A DNA stretch of 64,000 bases from contig CDMY01000164.1 of NCBI GenBank assembly GCA_001179505.1, positions 32,872 through 96,871 on the forward strand. The letters run 5' to 3'. Below, piece after piece: positions 54,262 to 64,000 of this stretch (position 1 is the stretch's first letter; every line of letters starts with the position of its first letter). The notes beneath the pieces are model-generated. The model was not told the DNA's origin, searched no databases, and saw nothing but the letters and a program-made list of their open reading frames with translations. This stretch comes from Vitrella brassicaformis (Eukaryota; Sar; Vitrellaceae). The position numbers were made by a program, and so were the translations under genes.

Positions 54262-57200
54262 ATGGCCAAGAACGAGGGCAGCTCCAAGCGGGATGCGGAC
54301 GACCTGGTGGAGGACATCTTCATGTCCCTGCTCTTCGGGGTCATCAGCGCCCTGTCCCTCATCATCGGGGCCTTCATCGGCATCGTGCGCCTGCCGCCCC
54401 TCACCGTCCGGGCGGCACTCATGGCATTCGGTGGCGGCGCCCTCCTCTTCGCCCTCACACTGGAGCTCTTCGGACACGCCGTACACGAGCTCGAGGAACA
54501 CGAAGTCTTCGGTAGGGGGGGGAGGAAGGGGAAAGAGGAAGAGCCCCGCGCAAGGCGCGTCCATCCATATGTTTCTTTCCATCCATCTGTGGTGTGGGCA
54601 GGTCGGAAGCTCATCGGCACCATGTTTGGGGCATCGCTTGGCGGCGGTCTTTTTTTCGCGGGTCTGAACCGCATTCTCAACTCGCAGGGTGCGTGGATCC
54701 GCAAGCCGGCGCTGGTCAAGGCGTCGTTCGACAAGATCCGCCGGCTCTTCGCCAGCACCATCGTCAAGCGGCTGCGCAAGATACCCATGTTCCAGGACCT
54801 CCCCGACGAGGAGCTCTACAGACTCGTGGAGGAGATGCAGACTGAACGGTAAGAGGAGATGCAGACTGAACGGTAAGATCATCGACAAGGCGGGGAGGAG
54901 CGAAAAGACAGTTTACACATTCCACCCATCTGGTCCATCCGTCCATCCGTCCATCCATCTATGTGTGTGCAGTTATCGGAAGGACGACGTGATATTCCAC
55001 GACCTGGACGAGTACACGTCTCTCTATGTGGTGGTGACGGGCCAGGTCATGATCGAGCTCAAGGAGGACAGGGCGGCCACACTCGCGGCCGACCCAACCT
55101 CCTTCCGCAAACTCAAGGAAGATATCGATAAGCACCAGCAGCAGCAGCAGCAGCAGCAGGAGGGGCAGCAGGAGGAGGGCGGGGAGGGAGGTGTGGCTGG
55201 GGGTGAGGCGAGCAAGAAATACGAGGTGGGCAAGAGCCACCGCCGCGCGTCGGTGCGCAAGTCGGAGATCCTGGAGGTGTTCATCGCTGGTCAGTGGTCG
55301 GCTGGATGGATGGATCGGAGGGGCGGGGGATGGGGGGCATGGATGTCGTATCTGTGTGGCATCTATGTTGTGTCAGGTCCCAACGATTTGTTTGGTGAGA
55401 TGTCTCTGCTGGCTGGCGTGTCGCTGCGTGCCGAAGCGACGGCCATGGAGCCGACCAAGGTGCTGCGCATACCTAACTCAGCCATGCACCGACTACTCGC
55501 TTCAAGTACACTGCACCCAACCAACACACACAGCATGCCGCATCCACGTCCATCCATCGAACCATCAGGCACGGCGTTGCAGGAGAAGGTAGCGGCAATG
55601 GCGATCAAGAACTTCCAGGAGGAAGAGGCCTTCAAAGACGTACCTGCAGGTCGGGCGGGGGGGTGGGGGCGACACACAGAGGTCCCATGGAGTGTGATGT
55701 GTGTATGTTGGTTGTTTGTGTGTGGGGGTGCAGAGGTGCTGGTTCAGATGACCAACTACATGCACCACGAGGAGATCCCCGCGGGCGAGGTCATCTTCGT
55801 CGAAGTCGACCACACCACACCCATCTACTTCATCGTTTTCGGAGAGGTACACACCTCAATGACAGACAGACAGACAGACAGACAGACAGCAGGCAGCCAG
55901 AGAACCAGAGACGGTTGTGAATGTGTGTATTGTGTGGTGTGTGGGTGTCAGGTTCAAGTGACGTATGTCGATCAGCGTGTGGACCAATTGGGCTCCCACG
56001 ACCTCATCGGCCTGGACCACCTACAGACCGGCAAAACCGTCCAGTAAGCCTCTCTCCTCCCCTCCCCTCACACACACGTTGAGACACGTGTGTGTGTGTC
56101 ACGTGGGCAGGGCGACGGCGATAGCTACGGAGCAGACGACGTTGCTGAGGTTGACGCGTGAGGACCTGACGCACATAGTGGAGACGGGCGATAAGGGCAA
56201 GGCGCTGCAGCGGGCGCTCGAGAGTGTCCCCAACAAGGAAATCACCAGACACGAGTCCGTGCGAAAGAGCAAAGTGGTCCCGAGTAAGCAAAGCCAAAGC
56301 GAGCCACTCATAAACAACCACCAACACGTGAACTGTGTGTGTATCGTGGCTACATATCTGCACCAACCGACCGTCGTGTGTCTGAGATAGAGGTGTCGCA
56401 GCAGCGTGCCCTGGGGTGGGAGCGCATACCGTCCGATGTGGTCAGTCACATCACAGACAGATCTCTGATCCACACACCACACCCACATCCATCCCCGCTC
56501 ATCTGAATGTCTATCGATGTGTGTGGCCTGCCTGCCTGCCTGCGTCAGAAACCCGAGGATTTGGAGGGCATGCAGCACGACCAGATCCGGCACATGCTCA
56601 GCAAGGCACACGACAGTCAGCTACCTACCCACCCACACCCGCCCCAGATGTCACTGACCCCTCCCTCCATGTGTGTGTGTGTGTATCAGCATCGAGCCGT
56701 AGCGTTCATGAAGGAGACCAAGGACGAGCAGCAGCAGAAGAAGCTCCGCAAGGGGCGCAGCAGGCTCAGCGTCCTGCTGCCCACCATACCGCAGGAAAAG
56801 ACCAAGGATTACGTACGTACGCACCGATCAATGCAATGCACACACAGCCAAGGACAGGACAGGACAGGACAGGCAGGTCAACGGTCGGTCTTTCCAATCT
56901 CTCGTCGTCTCACTCAGGAGGAGTTGTTAGAGGACGACGCCGACCCCGTCGCAGAGGCAATTATCCATCCATCCACACGCACACCCACCCACCCCCCACA
57001 CCCACCCATCCACCCCTCCCTGTTTGGTTGCTTTGTCCCCCATTGATTTGGTTGGTGCAGTTGGCCGAGGCCCGTCAGCTGATGATGCAGATCACCGAGG
57101 AGGAGGAGGGCCCCACCAGCGCCCGGCTCGGCCGCGAGATGCTCACCGACATCGCCGCACACGAGGACGTCGAGAAGCCCCACGGCGAGAAGGGCCACGG

Positions 57201-57966
57201 CCACGGCCATGGAGGGGGCAGCGCGCAGGCGGCCGTGATGATATGGCTGGGCATTCTGATCGACGCGGTGCCAGAGTCGCTGGTGATCGGCATTCTGTGG
57301 GTCAGCAAGGGGCTGGGGGGCATGCTGCCCTTCCTCATCGGCGTCTTCCTGTCCAACCTCCCGGAGGCCATGTCCTCCAGCGGCACCATGAGGGTATGTA
57401 TGCATTGGTCCTGGGGGCACACACACGGCTCCGTCAGTCAGTGTGTGTGTGTGTGTTTGTAGGCGAGTGGGATGCGTGTGCCGACGATCTACCTGATGTG
57501 GACGGGCATAGTGATAGTGACGGGCGTGGGTGCGGGCATCGGGCCGCCATATTTCCCCCCGGAGACAAAAGCGAGGGAGAAGAGGTCAGTCAGCTCAGCG
57601 GAGCGATAGATACCAACTACAATAATGGTGTGGGTTGGTTGTGTGTGTGTATGTTTGGGGGGCCGCTGTCCGTTTGTCAGTTGGCCATAGGTGCGGTGGA
57701 GGGTTTGGCAGCCGGAGCGATGCTGACCATGATAGCACAGACCATGCTGCCGGAGGCCTTCGACTAGGCAAGAAAGATCGATGAGACACACTCAGACAGA
57801 CAGACGCGTGCGTCTCCATGTGTCTGTATCTGTGTCTATATCTGTATCTGTGTCTGTGTGTGTGTGTGTGAATGCAATAAATCAGGGCGGCGATGTGGTG
57901 GGCCTGTCATGTCTGCTGGGGTTCCTCTCCGCCCTGGCCGTCAAACTCATACCCATGGACGACTAA
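54262..57966 (+). CDS. ZIP-like metal transporter with two inserted cyclic-nucleotide-binding domains
   Basis: Exons: 54262-54511, 54602-54848, 54973-55289, 55377-55505, 55569-55649, 55734-55846, 55952-56043, 56111-56283, 56391-56440, about 56551-56608, 56690-56812, about 56918-56959, 57061-57393, 57463-57588, 57681-57767 and 57886-57966. The N-terminal part has three membrane segments (LLFGVISALSLIIGAFIGIV; ALMAFGGGALLFALTLELFG; FGASLGGGLFFAGL). A cyclic-nucleotide-binding domain follows (VIFHDLDEYTSLYVVVTGQV; cassette LFGEMSLLAGVSLRAEATA with its Arg), interrupted by a Gln/Glu-rich insertion, then a second, degenerate one (GEVIFVEVDHTTPIYFIVFG, lacking the Arg). After a helical linker and a HGHGHGGG loop come ZIP-like segments (IDAVPESLVIGIL; LSNLPEAMSS; AIGAVEGLAAGAMLTMIA). 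An in-frame TAG at 57765-57767 precedes the conserved last exon (see findings). Joints near 56608 and 56959 are uncertain. Ligand-gated metal transport is inference. Confidence 0.75.
54829..54876 (+). repeat. 24-bp tandem duplication containing the exon 2 splice donor
   Basis: Two adjacent identical 24-nt units each end in the CGGTAA of a splice donor. The first donor (GT at 54849) keeps the reading frame. Using the second (54873) would include an in-frame TAA at 54850-54852. Confidence 0.85.
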
Positions 57967-58060
57967 CTAAACCAACTAGTCCACACATATATCGACAGCT
58001 TCTGTCCCTACCCTACACCACACCACCCCGCCCCCCCCCTCCCTCTCTGCGTGGCATCCA

Positions 58061-58091
<31 letters not shown>

Positions 58092-58484
58092 ATGTGTTTT
58101 AAGCTCTGCTTGCATTCTGCACAAACATAGGAAACATAGGAGGGGCATGCACGTGGGTGGATGGATGGGGTGTGCAGAGAGCTATTGGTGGGCGTTGAGG
58201 TGGGTGGGTGGATGGATGGATGGATGCGGGGGTCGTCGGTTTTGCTACGGATTTGGCTGCGATCTCCTTTTCTGTTTATGTGGTGGAGAATTGCTTGACC
58301 GAGTTGTCAGTCGGTTTGGCGTGGACTGGCTGCTTCTCTCCGTTTGTTGCGCCCATTAGCGAGCGGAACTGACGTCAAAGATACATGGAAATGAGAAGTA
58401 TCACCTCACCGACCATTCTCCGTCCTTGCATCCCGCACACGCACACACATGCTGATGATATCCGCGCGCCAATGCACCAATCAG
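57967..58484. other. Intergenic spacer between convergent genes
   Basis: TG run (about 58060-58086) and GGATG/GGTGG repeats (about 58155-58225). No gene is seen. Confidence 0.55.
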
Positions 58485-61400
58485 TCAATCCAGACTCTGC
58501 AGCTCTTTGATGTCGAAATCAATCACGTGAAACACCTGACACACACACACACGAGACACACGAAGCCAATCCGCCCCCCAACCCTCATCCTCGCTCCCTC
58601 CCTCCCTCCCTCTCCTCCTGGCGTCAAAGACCTGTGCCAGTGAACTTGGGCAGTAGAGTGCATCGGTCTCCGTGCCACCGGCCATCTCCACATCGATGCA
58701 GTAGCACGTCGTCAGGGTGTCGGCCGAGGTGCCCAGCAGCAGGAGGAAGGCATTAGACACCCACAGGGACAGCACCAGCACAAGGGGCAGAGACATGACG
58801 GGCGAGTGGTGAGCTCGCGAGTGGAGCGACGTCTCGATGCCCAGCAGGTAGTGCACTACCGTGAACTCATCTGCACGTGTGGGTGTGCACACACACACAC
58901 ACACAGAAAGAGAGAGAGAGAGAGAGAATCCTCCTCTGTGTGTGCGTGCGTTGTGTGTGTGGGGGAGCGAGCAGCTGACCTACCGGCCCCCGGAGCTCTG
59001 AAGGTGATGTATGCGAGGAATATGACGACGACGGCTATGATGAAGTTGAGGATTTGGGCCACGGGGATCTTGTCGCTCGACAAATGGGGGATCTTGCCTG
59101 CAGCCATCACACCCATACCATCCAGGTAGGGTAGGCACCAGCCGACACACAGCCAAGAGACATGTACACGTCTACCTACCGAAGTTCCGATTGAGCAGTG
59201 CTTCGATCCTGAGGGCGGCCTGCATGTAGGGGTACCCCAGCAATGCAACCTACACACAGGCGAAAGGCGCAAGACCACGCATTGGCCGCAACCATTATAT
59301 TTCGGTGCGTCTCCCTCCCTCCCTCTCACTGACTGACCATGACGTATGCCGAGTCGGTGAAGTACCTCATGACCCGCGTCTCCAGGGCTATCAGCGGCAT
59401 CAACACATAATACAACACTCTGATGGTTGGTTGGTTCGTTGGTTGGTGCACAGACAGACAGAGAGACGTCCCACATACACACACACACACATGAACCGGA
59501 TGTGCCTTTCATGTCTCTCCCTGCCTCTTCACGTCGTTACATGCCTGTGTGTCTGCGATTCCGAAGGGTCGAATTCTGCCGGTATGAGGGGGGTCAGAAT
59601 ATACCGCAGCACCCGCACCGGCAGATTCAGCAGAGAACCAAAAGCCAAAGTACCCTGCACGCACAGCCACACACACACACACACACACCCAGACCACAAA
59701 CAACGCCTCACACCCATGGATTTCCCGAATGCCGTCGTGTGAGGTGACAAAGGGACCAGGTGGAATCTTAGATTGAGCATTCCCTGCAAGGCCTCCGACC
59801 CGATGTTGATCGTCCCATCGGGCGTGAGCAGCCCACCACGGGGCTTCACGTCTTCGCCGCCATACCCTGCACGAGACACACACACAAACATACATACAGA
59901 CACAAAGGGGTGGGTGACGGACAAGGAGGATTCTCTGCTCGCCTGATATCAGTGAGGGTGCTGCAGTGCTCCTCCCCGCTGCGATGGATGCAGTGCCGGC
60001 TGTGCGGGCGGTGTGCAGCAGGTGGGGGGGCAGACGGAAGTAATTCGCACACAACACTGCGCACACACAGGAACATTTTGTCGTGTGTCCTGGCGACCCG
60101 TCTCAGCCCTTCCCTCCGCCACCTGATGCGGCGACGAATTTGACGCACGCGGCGAGGAATTCGAGTGCCCACACGAGCAGAAAGCTCCACAGGATGAAGT
60201 AGAGGAGGAACACCGCACTGAACGACCTGCGGGCACCAAGAGGGGAAAGAGGGGAAATGGGTCTAAGGATCCAGCCATCCATCTGTCTGTCTAATGATCG
60301 TTGCCGCTGATACTGACATGGTCTTGACGGTCTCGATTTCGCCGAAGAGCTCCACCTCGGTCGAGCGCGGGCTGCCGCGAACAGACATCAATACATACGC
60401 AGATTTCACACTTGATGCCTTCCGTGTGTCCGTCCATACCTTCTGACCCCCATGAGCAGGACAGCCACCTGGGCCCACTGCACGATAAGGAAGAGCTCTG
60501 TCACCGACAGCACCAGCACGAGCACCAGCAGCAGGGGCGACTTGGCGACGTACCCAATGGTCCCCCTGAATATCCTGAACAGCTCCGCCCGGTACCTCAG
60601 CGACCGCATCGACACCACCAGCACCACCAGCCCCAACACGGCCAGGCCGTACTTGAGCAGCGGCGCCAGCTGCAACGAGTAGAAGTGCGCCTTCTCGAAC
60701 ACTATGTCCCTGATACACACATAGACAGACACGCAAGTCTCACACACGGAGATAGATGACAACGCCCAAGACCCCTTACTTTGCGAATCGTCGCTGGTCG
60801 ACGTGAATGAGGTATGCGAGGTAGAAGAGCAGCCCACACCCCACCACCACACACCCGATGGCTGTCACAGTCGGCATCGCGCGAATCGCCATGATGGCCA
60901 CGGCCCCCAGCAGCAGAGAGGTCGACAGCACGGCGGCCAGCAGCTGCGGATTGGAGAAGACCGTCGCCCACGCGTGGTAGAGCTCCTGCTGCAGCGAACC
61001 GTAGGTCACGGCCTCGCCAGCTATGTCGTGGTCCATCGGGAGGCAGTTGTAGTTGATGCCCAGCACCGACGCATACGAGTGGTGCGTGTAGAGCTTCGCC
61101 ATGGGCCCATCGGGCACCGTGAAGGTCAGTCCCTCTGCGCCGTTGGGGCATTCCTTGACGCACACGCGGATGTCGCTCATCAGGGGGTTGGGGAAGTAGC
61201 CGTAGGGCTTGTCCGACACATCCGGGTCCAGACCACACATGGCGCCTGCAACACACACACACGTGTGTGCATCGTCCCTCTCCGCCTCCCTCTCCCTCTC
61301 CCTCTCACCGTTGAAGTCAGTGGGGTAGAAGAGTCTGTGCGGGTTGCCGTACTGTTGGGCCTCGCCGAAGATGAACAACGCGAACAGCACCGCACCGGCA

Positions 61401-61798
61401 AGGATGAAAAGGCCGAACACGTCAGTGCACCGCCGACGTGTGGCCAGCCCGTCCACCTCCTGAGTGAGTGCAGCGATGGATAGATGGACACTGCATGGGC
61501 AGAAACCGTGGCATCTGCGGCTCGGGCGCACCTGTCTGCCAAAGACGGAGAAGGCTTCATCCTCTGAGATGAGATACTGATACGCCACGCCCTCCGACTC
61601 ATCAGCCAGCCTGCACACACACCGCACACCACATTGAAGAGAAGAGGACTTCTGATGGCCATGGAGATCTTTCGGTATTCCATCCATCCATCCAATGGGT
61701 TACCCGCGTCCTTTCTTGGTTTTGCCCCTGCCGCCTCGCTTGAGGCGCTGGTGCCGCCTGCTCGGCAAACCAACCGCAGCAAACCCCTCAACAGCCAT
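58485..61798 (-). CDS. Choline transporter-like protein (SLC44/CTL family)
   Basis: The first exons are 61798-61704 (MAVEGFAAVGLPSRR, basic) and 61610-61532 (LADESEGVAYQYL). The next encodes the first membrane segment (VFGLFILAGAVLFALFIF) and the SLC44 hallmark YGNPHRLFYPTD. The following exon has the extracellular Cys motif (AMCGLDP; VCVKECPNG). Later exons encode many membrane segments (LLAAVLSTSLLLGAVAIMA; LLLVLVLVLSVTELFLIV; SAVFLLYFILWSFLLVWAL), the conserved GTLAFGSLLNLPVRVLRYIL, LMPLIALETRVMRY, and a final exon (VFHVIDFDIKELQSLD) with stop at 58485-58487. The start was moved upstream of the ATG at 61687 because the upstream exon joins in phase 2 across a GTAACC donor. SLC44 proteins carry choline or related solutes across plasma or mitochondrial membranes. 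Boundaries between 59 and 60.3 kb are approximate. Confidence 0.82.
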
Positions 61799-62309
61799 CA
61801 GTGCAGCCCTCGGATAGTTTCAGATTCTCGCCGTCGGAGACGGGCCCCCAGAATTAAAATTGAGTGCGTCTTCCCCGAAATTGCCCGGAATTGCCCGGAA
61901 TTGCCTTCCTCGCTCGTTCTCCTCCTCGTCGGGGCGCCACAGCTAGGAATCTTCTTCCGGTATTCGTCCGCCACGCAGCATCACGCAGCCCGGACGGCGC
62001 CTTCTCCACCACCGCGCACATCATCGTTGCTGCTCGATGATGTGCGCGTGTCCGTTCTAACTTCCTTCCTTGGCAACGCCAGAGGCGAACTCGAGCCGCG
62101 ACGCCCAAACTATTGCGAGGCTCAACACAAAGCAAGGAAGAGCTTGACGAGGTCAAAGCAGAGAACTGATGCCGTCCGTCTTCCCTCTCTCCCGAGATGG
62201 AGGGTTTCTTTGTCTGCGGCTGCGGCCGAGTGCTCCCTGACTTCGTATGGTACGACGACATCAACGGCATGCATACCTTCATCGCACACGTCTTCGCCGT
62301 CTACTGCAG
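61799..62309. promoter_or_regulatory. Spacer upstream of the SLC44-like gene
   Basis: 511 bp that should include the SLC44-like promoter. A short repeat of TTGCCCGGAA type occurs twice near 61880-61905. No firm gene is seen, although a plus-strand frame from 62197 is open. Confidence 0.4.
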
Positions 62310-63165
62310 GCGCCGGAATGCTACGACTTCAAGTACGGAAAGGCCTCAGATATGTTCGCAGTGGGCGTCATCTTGTGAGCCCACGTCAAGCTTCTTTGAA
62401 ATGGCATGCATTTATCTCTGTTGTGTGGCTTCCTGCAGATTCATGTTAATCTACAACGAAATGCGATGGGAACTTGACGAGGCCATATATATATATGAGG
62501 AAATCCCTTCTTGTCTCCTGTCGTCATACGATTGCCTTTTCCTTCCAGCCGACGGTGAGGGTAACGAAGAGCGGCAGACGAGGCCTCCCACTTTCCCCAC
62601 GCTGGGCAGGAGGCTTAGTCTCGCCCTGGTCGCCCAGCAACAGAGCAGCAGCAGCCGGAGTGAAGAACGACCGCACGGCCATCATTCTGGAGGAGGGTGT
62701 GGTGAACAGCAATGACTACAAGGAGCTGATGGAGGTCGTCCACAACCTGCACCTGCCGACGGCCATCCTGTTTCTCCCCAAGCGCACCGCCACCGCCATC
62801 CTGCACACGTACACGACACTGGCTGGGTACACCCCGGTTGAGGCCCTTATCTTCCATGACGAGCACAAGAGCAAGGAGGAGCTGAACGGCATCGGCATCG
62901 CAGGCGTCGAGATCGGAGTGGCCGTCACCGACGTGGCCAACATGCCCATCGAGCCGCAGCAGCAGCACCTCGCCCACGTCGCCCCCAGCATCCCCAAACA
63001 GGCAGACTTCCACCTCCTCATGACCACCTATGCTCCCTTGCCAGGGGTGCGTGGGTGGTCATGCCCCCAGGATCTCCGACCGGTCTGCCCCCAGCCCATG
63101 ACGGGGCCATCAGCGCGTTTGCTCGAGACTACGGCTACGGCTTCGCACTTCAGGGCATGGAGGAG
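62310..63165 (+). pseudogene. Kinase-like fragment followed by unrecognised coding exons
   Basis: An exon at 62310-62374 follows a good acceptor (CTACTGCAG) and reads APECYDFKYGKASDMFAVGV, the APE motif and subdomain IX of a protein kinase; it leads in phase to 62439 (FMLIYNEMRWELDE). No Gly loop, HRD or DFG is found upstream in the window. After about 62650 another open region encodes GVVNSNDYKELMEVVHNLHL, PTAILFLPKRTATAIL and VEIGVAVTDVANMPIE up to about 63040. A different frame then reads DGAISAFARDYGYGFALQ to 63165, before a strong donor (GTAAGT). The frame change near 63045 is unresolved. I cannot tell whether these form one gene, two genes or a decayed kinase. Confidence 0.3.
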
Positions 63166-64000
63166 TAAGTACGCCAGTAAGGCGATAGACTGCTGGGGAG
63201 ATGTGGGTGATGACATAAGACGACAAGAGGTCCGACACCACAAAGATATCCACGAGCTCAAGGTAGTTGAAATTCAGGCACATGAGGACGTTCCAGCTAC
63301 TGTTGTGCGATATCTTGGTGCATCCACCTCACAGGGCGGAGACTCGCCACTGGTACGCATACACAATGCACATGACCTGCAGATGTGCTCTTTCTTGATC
63401 TCTGTTTCTTCAGGCTCTTCAGCGTAGGGACACCAGAGAGCTCACAGTCTCGGGTGGCGCTGTCGAGCCGAGAAACCTGCGGACAGAAGGACGGCCCCGA
63501 ACACTTGCATTCTCCAAGCAGAAGGTACTGCAGCTTTCTGCCGCCAGCATATTATCTCTTTCCGTCTGTCCTCGTCAGCCGGCAGTCAAAAAAGAAGTGA
63601 ATACTCAAGAACCAACTAGACAACCTATGACGAGAGTGCCGCAACGTAAGTAGCAAATTCGACACTCAAGGACGTGACACATGCACACTTGTGTTTCGTC
63701 TGTGGTGTCTCGCGCACGAACATTAATCAGGCGTGGCCATTCGACCGACCAACCAACGCGCCGCCCAACACCCACTCCTCTCAGCAACCACACACACCAG
63801 GCAAGTCAAATGACTCATACGAGTCTTATGTGTGCATGTACGGGTTCTCCTATCTTTCTGTGCTTCCTTACACGACCAGGGCAAGAATCGATGCAAAGAG
63901 AAGAAAAAGCTGACAGAACATCTACTGTAGTAGGAGACACCTGGCGTCGCCCCTGTGTCACTGAATCGACACAGACGACGATTGAGGTCAAGGGATCTGT
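63166..64000. other. Right end, unresolved
   Basis: Possible exon starts follow CACAG at about 63336 and TTCTTCAG at about 63410, which may continue the preceding coding region. The evidence is too thin to call exons. The rest shows no gene. Confidence 0.3.

Overview
The window is nuclear DNA of a GC-rich, intron-dense unicellular eukaryote. Genes lie on both strands. Most have several exons separated by introns of about 60-120 nt, with GT/GC donors and AG acceptors and often a (TG)n or (CTGT)n tract before the acceptor. Intergenic spacers of 0.01-2 kb are full of 2- to 4-nt microsatellites. There is no operon, phage, transposase or reverse transcriptase signal and no convincing tRNA or rRNA. 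The gene style (short UG-rich introns, G/C at third codon positions, lineage-specific ankyrin and TLDc proteins) suggests an alveolate, perhaps a chromerid such as Vitrella. That assignment is inference from style only.

Layout. 1-0.6 kb: 3' end of an unrecognised gene. 2.1-4.6: T1/BTB plus two TLDc-like domains. 5.2-10.7: two head-to-head ankyrin genes (Ank1 minus, Ank2 plus, the latter frameshifted) around a ~1 kb shared promoter. 11.9-15.4 (minus): family gene X. 16.3-20.6: armadillo-UIM-RING protein. 21.6-23.5 (minus): membrane protein with an F-box-like N-terminus. 25.5-27.9 (minus): Ank3, interrupted by a 300-N gap that looks artificial. 28.6-32.0: gene Y, paralogue of X with an internal exon duplication. 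32.6-34.2 (minus): flavin-containing monooxygenase. 35.2-37.6: Ank4. 38.1-39.3 (minus): SENP8-like Ulp1 protease, divergent from a NEK kinase (39.3-42.4) with 11 bp between start codons. 42.9-44.1 (minus): secreted protein with a PEPP repeat. 44.5-46.1 (minus): unrecognised. 46.6-47.8: glutathione S-transferase. 48.7-50.6 (minus): F-box/LRR-like protein. 51.0-54.0 (minus): SLC35F-like transporter and a possible tail exon. 54.3-58.0: ZIP-like transporter carrying two cyclic-nucleotide-binding domains. 58.5-61.8 (minus): SLC44 choline-transporter-like protein. 62.3-63.2: kinase-like fragment and unresolved exons.

Two lineage-specific families shape 5-38 kb. Ankyrin genes come in type A (Ank1, Ank3) and type B (Ank2, Ank4). 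Their flanking promoter DNA has been copied with them: Ank1/Ank2 keep the full divergent unit, Ank3 keeps the A side next to gene Y, and Ank4 keeps the B side next to the monooxygenase. X and Y share one exon plan. The other genes are housekeeping or membrane functions: ubiquitin/NEDD8 turnover, NEK signalling, xenobiotic handling and solute transport. Exon boundaries were set by hand from splice motifs, reading phase and paralogue comparison. Where phases close exactly I am fairly confident; unresolved joints are named in the entries.
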